A stretch of DNA of 7,980 nucleotides. It comes from Acidimicrobiia bacterium (GTDB lineage: Bacteria; Actinomycetota; Acidimicrobiia; Spongiisociales; ZC4RG35). The position numbers and the translations under genes are program-made. The notes under the pieces were generated by a model. The model searched no databases, had not been told where the DNA came from, and saw only the letters and a list, made by a program, of their open reading frames with translations. The DNA is taken from NCBI GenBank assembly GCA_030623125.1, contig JAUXMQ010000038.1, forward strand, positions 1 through 7,980, given 5' to 3'. Shown here in pieces: positions 6,407-7,980 of the stretch (positions within the stretch are counted from its first letter, which is position 1; the number at the start of each line of letters is the position of its first letter).

Positions 6407-6412
6407 TAGGCT
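6407..6412 (+). promoter_or_regulatory. Candidate -10 element (TAGGCT) for the leaderless aminotransferase gene
   Basis: TAGGCT ends exactly six bases before the ATG at 6419 and lies just after the upstream terminator, so a new transcript must begin here. AGG at 6408-6410 could instead act as a weak Shine-Dalgarno, with eight bases of spacing. No good -35 is visible. Confidence 0.45.
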
Positions 6413-6418
6413 TTGCCC

Positions 6419-7702
6419 ATGAGCGATCTCAATAGCCGGCACCGAGACGTCATCGCTCCCGTCATCGCGTTCAACACCAAGATCCATGCCGCCTCCGCAG
6501 CGGGCATGTGGATCACTGACCCCGACGGCAACCGTTGGGCAGACTTTGCCTGTGGCACGGCCGTCGCCAACCTCGGTCACAACCACCCGGCCGTTGTGAA
6601 AGCAGCCCATGCCCAGATCGACAAGGTGATCCACTCCGGGATGATCTTTCACTACGACTCTGTGGTGGAGGCGGCCGAGAAACTTCGTGAGATCACTCCG
6701 CCGGAGATCGAGAAGTTCGCCTTCGCCAACTCCGGTGCCGAGGCGGTCGAGGCCACGGTGAAACTGGCCAAGTACACGTCCGGTCGTCAGGGTGTGATTG
6801 CATTTCGTGGCGGGTTCCACGGTCGCACAATGGGATCCGTCGCCTACACCACCTCGAAAGCGAAGTATCGGGACGGCTATCACCCTGTGCTCGGATCGGT
6901 TTTCGTAACCCCCTTCCCCCACCCCTACCGCTGGGGAATGTCCACGGACGAAGCGACCGATCTGTCCTTGCACGAGCTGGCAATGACCTTCAAGCACGTC
7001 GTCTCACCAAAGAACATCGCATGCTTTCTCGTCGAGCCTGTCCAGGGCGAAGGCGGCTACTACCCGGCACCGCCCAAGTTTCTCGATGCCCTCAGAGAGT
7101 TGGCCGACGAGCACGGGATCCTTCTCATCTACGACGAAGTGCAAACAGGGTTTGGACGGACGGCCGAATGGTTTGCCTCCGATCACTTCGACGCCAAGCC
7201 GGACATCATGGCCATGGGCAAGGGAATCGCCAACGGTTTCCCCCTGTCTGCGTATGGGGCGTCTCGGGAGATGATCGACCACTGGCCGGTGGGATCTCAT
7301 GGCACCACCTTTGGCGGCAACCCTGTTGCCGCGGCCGCATCAGTTGCGGTCATGGACACCACTGGCGACCTGTTGCCACATGCCCGCGAGCTGTCGATTC
7401 ACGCCTTCGACAGGTTCCACCAACTCGCCGAGCGTTACGAGACAATCGGTGACGTTCGAGGGCTCGGTCTGATGATCGGGGTGGAGTTTGTCGAGGACCG
7501 AGCGACACGTGTCCCCGACGCCAAGGCGTTCCAACACATCCAGGCACACGCCTTCGACCGCGAGCTGATCATCGTCGAATGTGGCCCTGATGGAAACGTC
7601 CTCCGTTTCATCCCACCCCTGATCACGACCAAAGAAGAACTCGACTGGGCCATCGATCTCATCGACGAGGGCCTGGCCAGTTGGGGACAGACGCGCTCCT
7701 AG
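6419..7702 (+). CDS. Class III PLP-dependent aminotransferase (GABA/acetylornithine type)
   Basis: This 427-residue fold-type I enzyme moves an amino group, usually from an omega-amine or amino acid to a 2-oxo acid. Visible PLP-site elements are the phosphate-binding ANSGAEA (103-109), the ring-stacking Phe133-His134 in GGFHGRT, EPVQGEGGYYP, Asp239 in IYDEVQTGFGRT (which contacts the pyridine nitrogen), the Schiff-base Lys268 in MGKGIANGFPLSA, and HGTTFGGNP. It most resembles 4-aminobutyrate:2-oxoglutarate aminotransferases and the broad archaeal/bacterial GABA-ornithine group, but the donor cannot be fixed from motifs, so no symbol is given. The ATG at 6419 is preferred to an in-frame TTG at 6413, which would add two residues. 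The gene starts after a terminator and ends in a CTAG shared with the converging small gene. The protein should be a cytoplasmic dimer or tetramer. Confidence 0.9.
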   Translation: MSDLNSRHRDVIAPVIAFNTKIHAASAAGMWITDPDGNRWADFACGTAVANLGHNHPAVVKAAHAQIDKVIHSGMIFHYDSVVEAAEKLREITPPEIEKFAFANSGAEAVEATVKLAKYTSGRQGVIAFRGGFHGRTMGSVAYTTSKAKYRDGYHPVLGSVFVTPFPHPYRWGMSTDEATDLSLHELAMTFKHVVSPKNIACFLVEPVQGEGGYYPAPPKFLDALRELADEHGILLIYDEVQTGFGRTAEWFASDHFDAKPDIMAMGKGIANGFPLSAYGASREMIDHWPVGSHGTTFGGNPVAAAASVAVMDTTGDLLPHARELSIHAFDRFHQLAERYETIGDVRGLGLMIGVEFVEDRATRVPDAKAFQHIQAHAFDRELIIVECGPDGNVLRFIPPLITTKEELDWAIDLIDEGLASWGQTRS

Positions 7703-7860
7703 TCCTTGGTGTGAACCACGCTGATCTGGTAGTTCTCCGAATTACTGGTATCCTTGTCTGATCCGCATCGGGTGGAGGCCAGCGCAACGTCGCTTCCCCG
7801 GTGATAAACGGCCCACTTCTCACCTGGTTGGACTGCCTCTCCAACCGACCCTCGACCCAC
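7699..7860 (-). CDS. Small uncharacterised protein, 53 residues, converging on the aminotransferase
   Basis: The minus strand encodes a compact, soluble, protein-like sequence including GEKWAVYHRGSDVALASTR (14-31 region) and SENYQISVVHTKD at the C-terminus. Alternating hydrophobic residues (WAVYH, VALAS, YQISVV) suggest three short beta strands; there is no signal peptide, membrane helix or paired cysteines (one Cys, residue 32). The stop overlaps the aminotransferase stop as CTAG, a tidy converging arrangement that favours a real gene. The frame stays open up to 7932, but the only usual start is a GTG at 7860 and no ribosome binding site precedes it; an AGGTGG at 7905-7900 lies before an ATG in another frame, so a frameshifted or longer N-terminus is possible. 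A longer overlapping minus-strand frame (7659-7955) has an unnatural composition. I do not recognise the family and propose no function. Confidence 0.6.
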   Translation of the reverse strand: MGRGSVGEAVQPGEKWAVYHRGSDVALASTRCGSDKDTSNSENYQISVVHTKD

Positions 7861-7923
7861 AAGGCGCTGTTCGCCGACGGTCGAGCGAGAACGGCATTTC
7901 CACCTAACGCCCCGACATGGGGC

Positions 7924-7929
7924 AAGGAG
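7924..7929 (+). promoter_or_regulatory. Shine-Dalgarno AAGGAG for the helicase gene
   Basis: AAGGAG ends five bases before the ATG at 7935, ideal spacing, and fixes the start of the partial gene at the right edge. Confidence 0.7.
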
Positions 7930-7934
7930 ACATC

Positions 7935-7980
7935 ATGACGTCCACGTTCGCCCATCTCGGGCTACCCGACCCTCTTGTGC
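7935..7980 (+). CDS. Start of a DEAD/DEAH-box helicase, truncated by the window edge
   Basis: Only 15 codons are visible, reading MTSTFAHLGLPDPLV. The pattern of an early Phe followed by LGLPDPLV is the Q-motif-proximal opening of DEAD-box RNA helicases (typically SFxxLGLxxxLVxAL). These are ATP-dependent RNA unwinding enzymes involved in ribosome assembly or mRNA decay. A strong AAGGAG five bases upstream supports the ATG. None of the ATPase motifs is in view, so the assignment rests on the opening alone. It diverges from the small minus-strand gene, with 74 bases between their starts. Confidence 0.65.
   Translation, partial: MTSTFAHLGLPDPLV

Noticed and set aside
6134..6997. 287-residue minus-strand open frame
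   Set aside because: It lies antisense to the DUF308 gene, the terminator and the aminotransferase, all with firm motifs; it is a high-GC antisense shadow with no recognisable domain.
7659..7955. 98-residue minus-strand open frame at the right end
   Set aside because: Its composition is rich in Arg, Pro, Ser and Trp without a natural pattern, it overruns the aminotransferase 3' end and the helicase start, and the adjacent frame (7860-7699) is clearly more protein-like.

Overview
The window looks like chromosomal DNA of a high-GC Gram-positive relative, most likely an uncultured actinobacterium, possibly Acidimicrobiia. This rests on the strong G/C preference at third codon positions, the frequent GTG and TTG starts, several starts without a Shine-Dalgarno sequence but with a TANNNT element just upstream, and a Bacillus/actinobacterial-type iron-sulfur PurF. 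The placement is an inference. I see no rRNA, tRNA, CRISPR array, transposase or phage gene. Most of the window is ordinary housekeeping DNA.

Layout, left to right. Positions 1-331 look like a junction of gene remnants: a minus-strand membrane-protein fragment runs off the left edge, and an alpha/beta-hydrolase C-terminus on the plus strand lacks its nucleophile half. Then, on the plus strand, come mobA (molybdenum-cofactor nucleotidyltransferase), a cytoplasmic DsbA-family oxidoreductase with a CSWC site, a gamma-type carbonic anhydrase whose TTG start overlaps the previous stop, and the purine pair purF-purM. A minus-strand deaminase of the adenosine-deaminase family converges on purM with a 3-base gap; its motifs point to adenine as the substrate. 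Its 5' end faces a 183-base divergent control region with repeats that look like an operator. Next on the plus strand are a six-helix HdeD/DUF308 membrane protein with a strong intrinsic terminator, and a class III PLP aminotransferase. A short minus-strand gene of unknown function, easily missed because a longer shadow frame covers it, ends inside the aminotransferase stop codon (shared CTAG). The last 46 bases begin a DEAD/DEAH-box helicase.

How the genes fit together. PurF catalyses the first committed step of de novo purine synthesis and PurM the fifth, and the facing deaminase would salvage adenine to hypoxanthine, so 2173-5602 is a small purine locus. The DsbA-like protein and the carbonic anhydrase appear to be translated as a coupled pair. 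The most informative pattern is that mobA, purF and the aminotransferase, each a plausible first gene of a transcript, all show TANNNT, exactly six bases, then the start codon. That geometry predicts leaderless mRNAs. The best candidate for something undescribed is the small minus-strand gene at 7699-7860.
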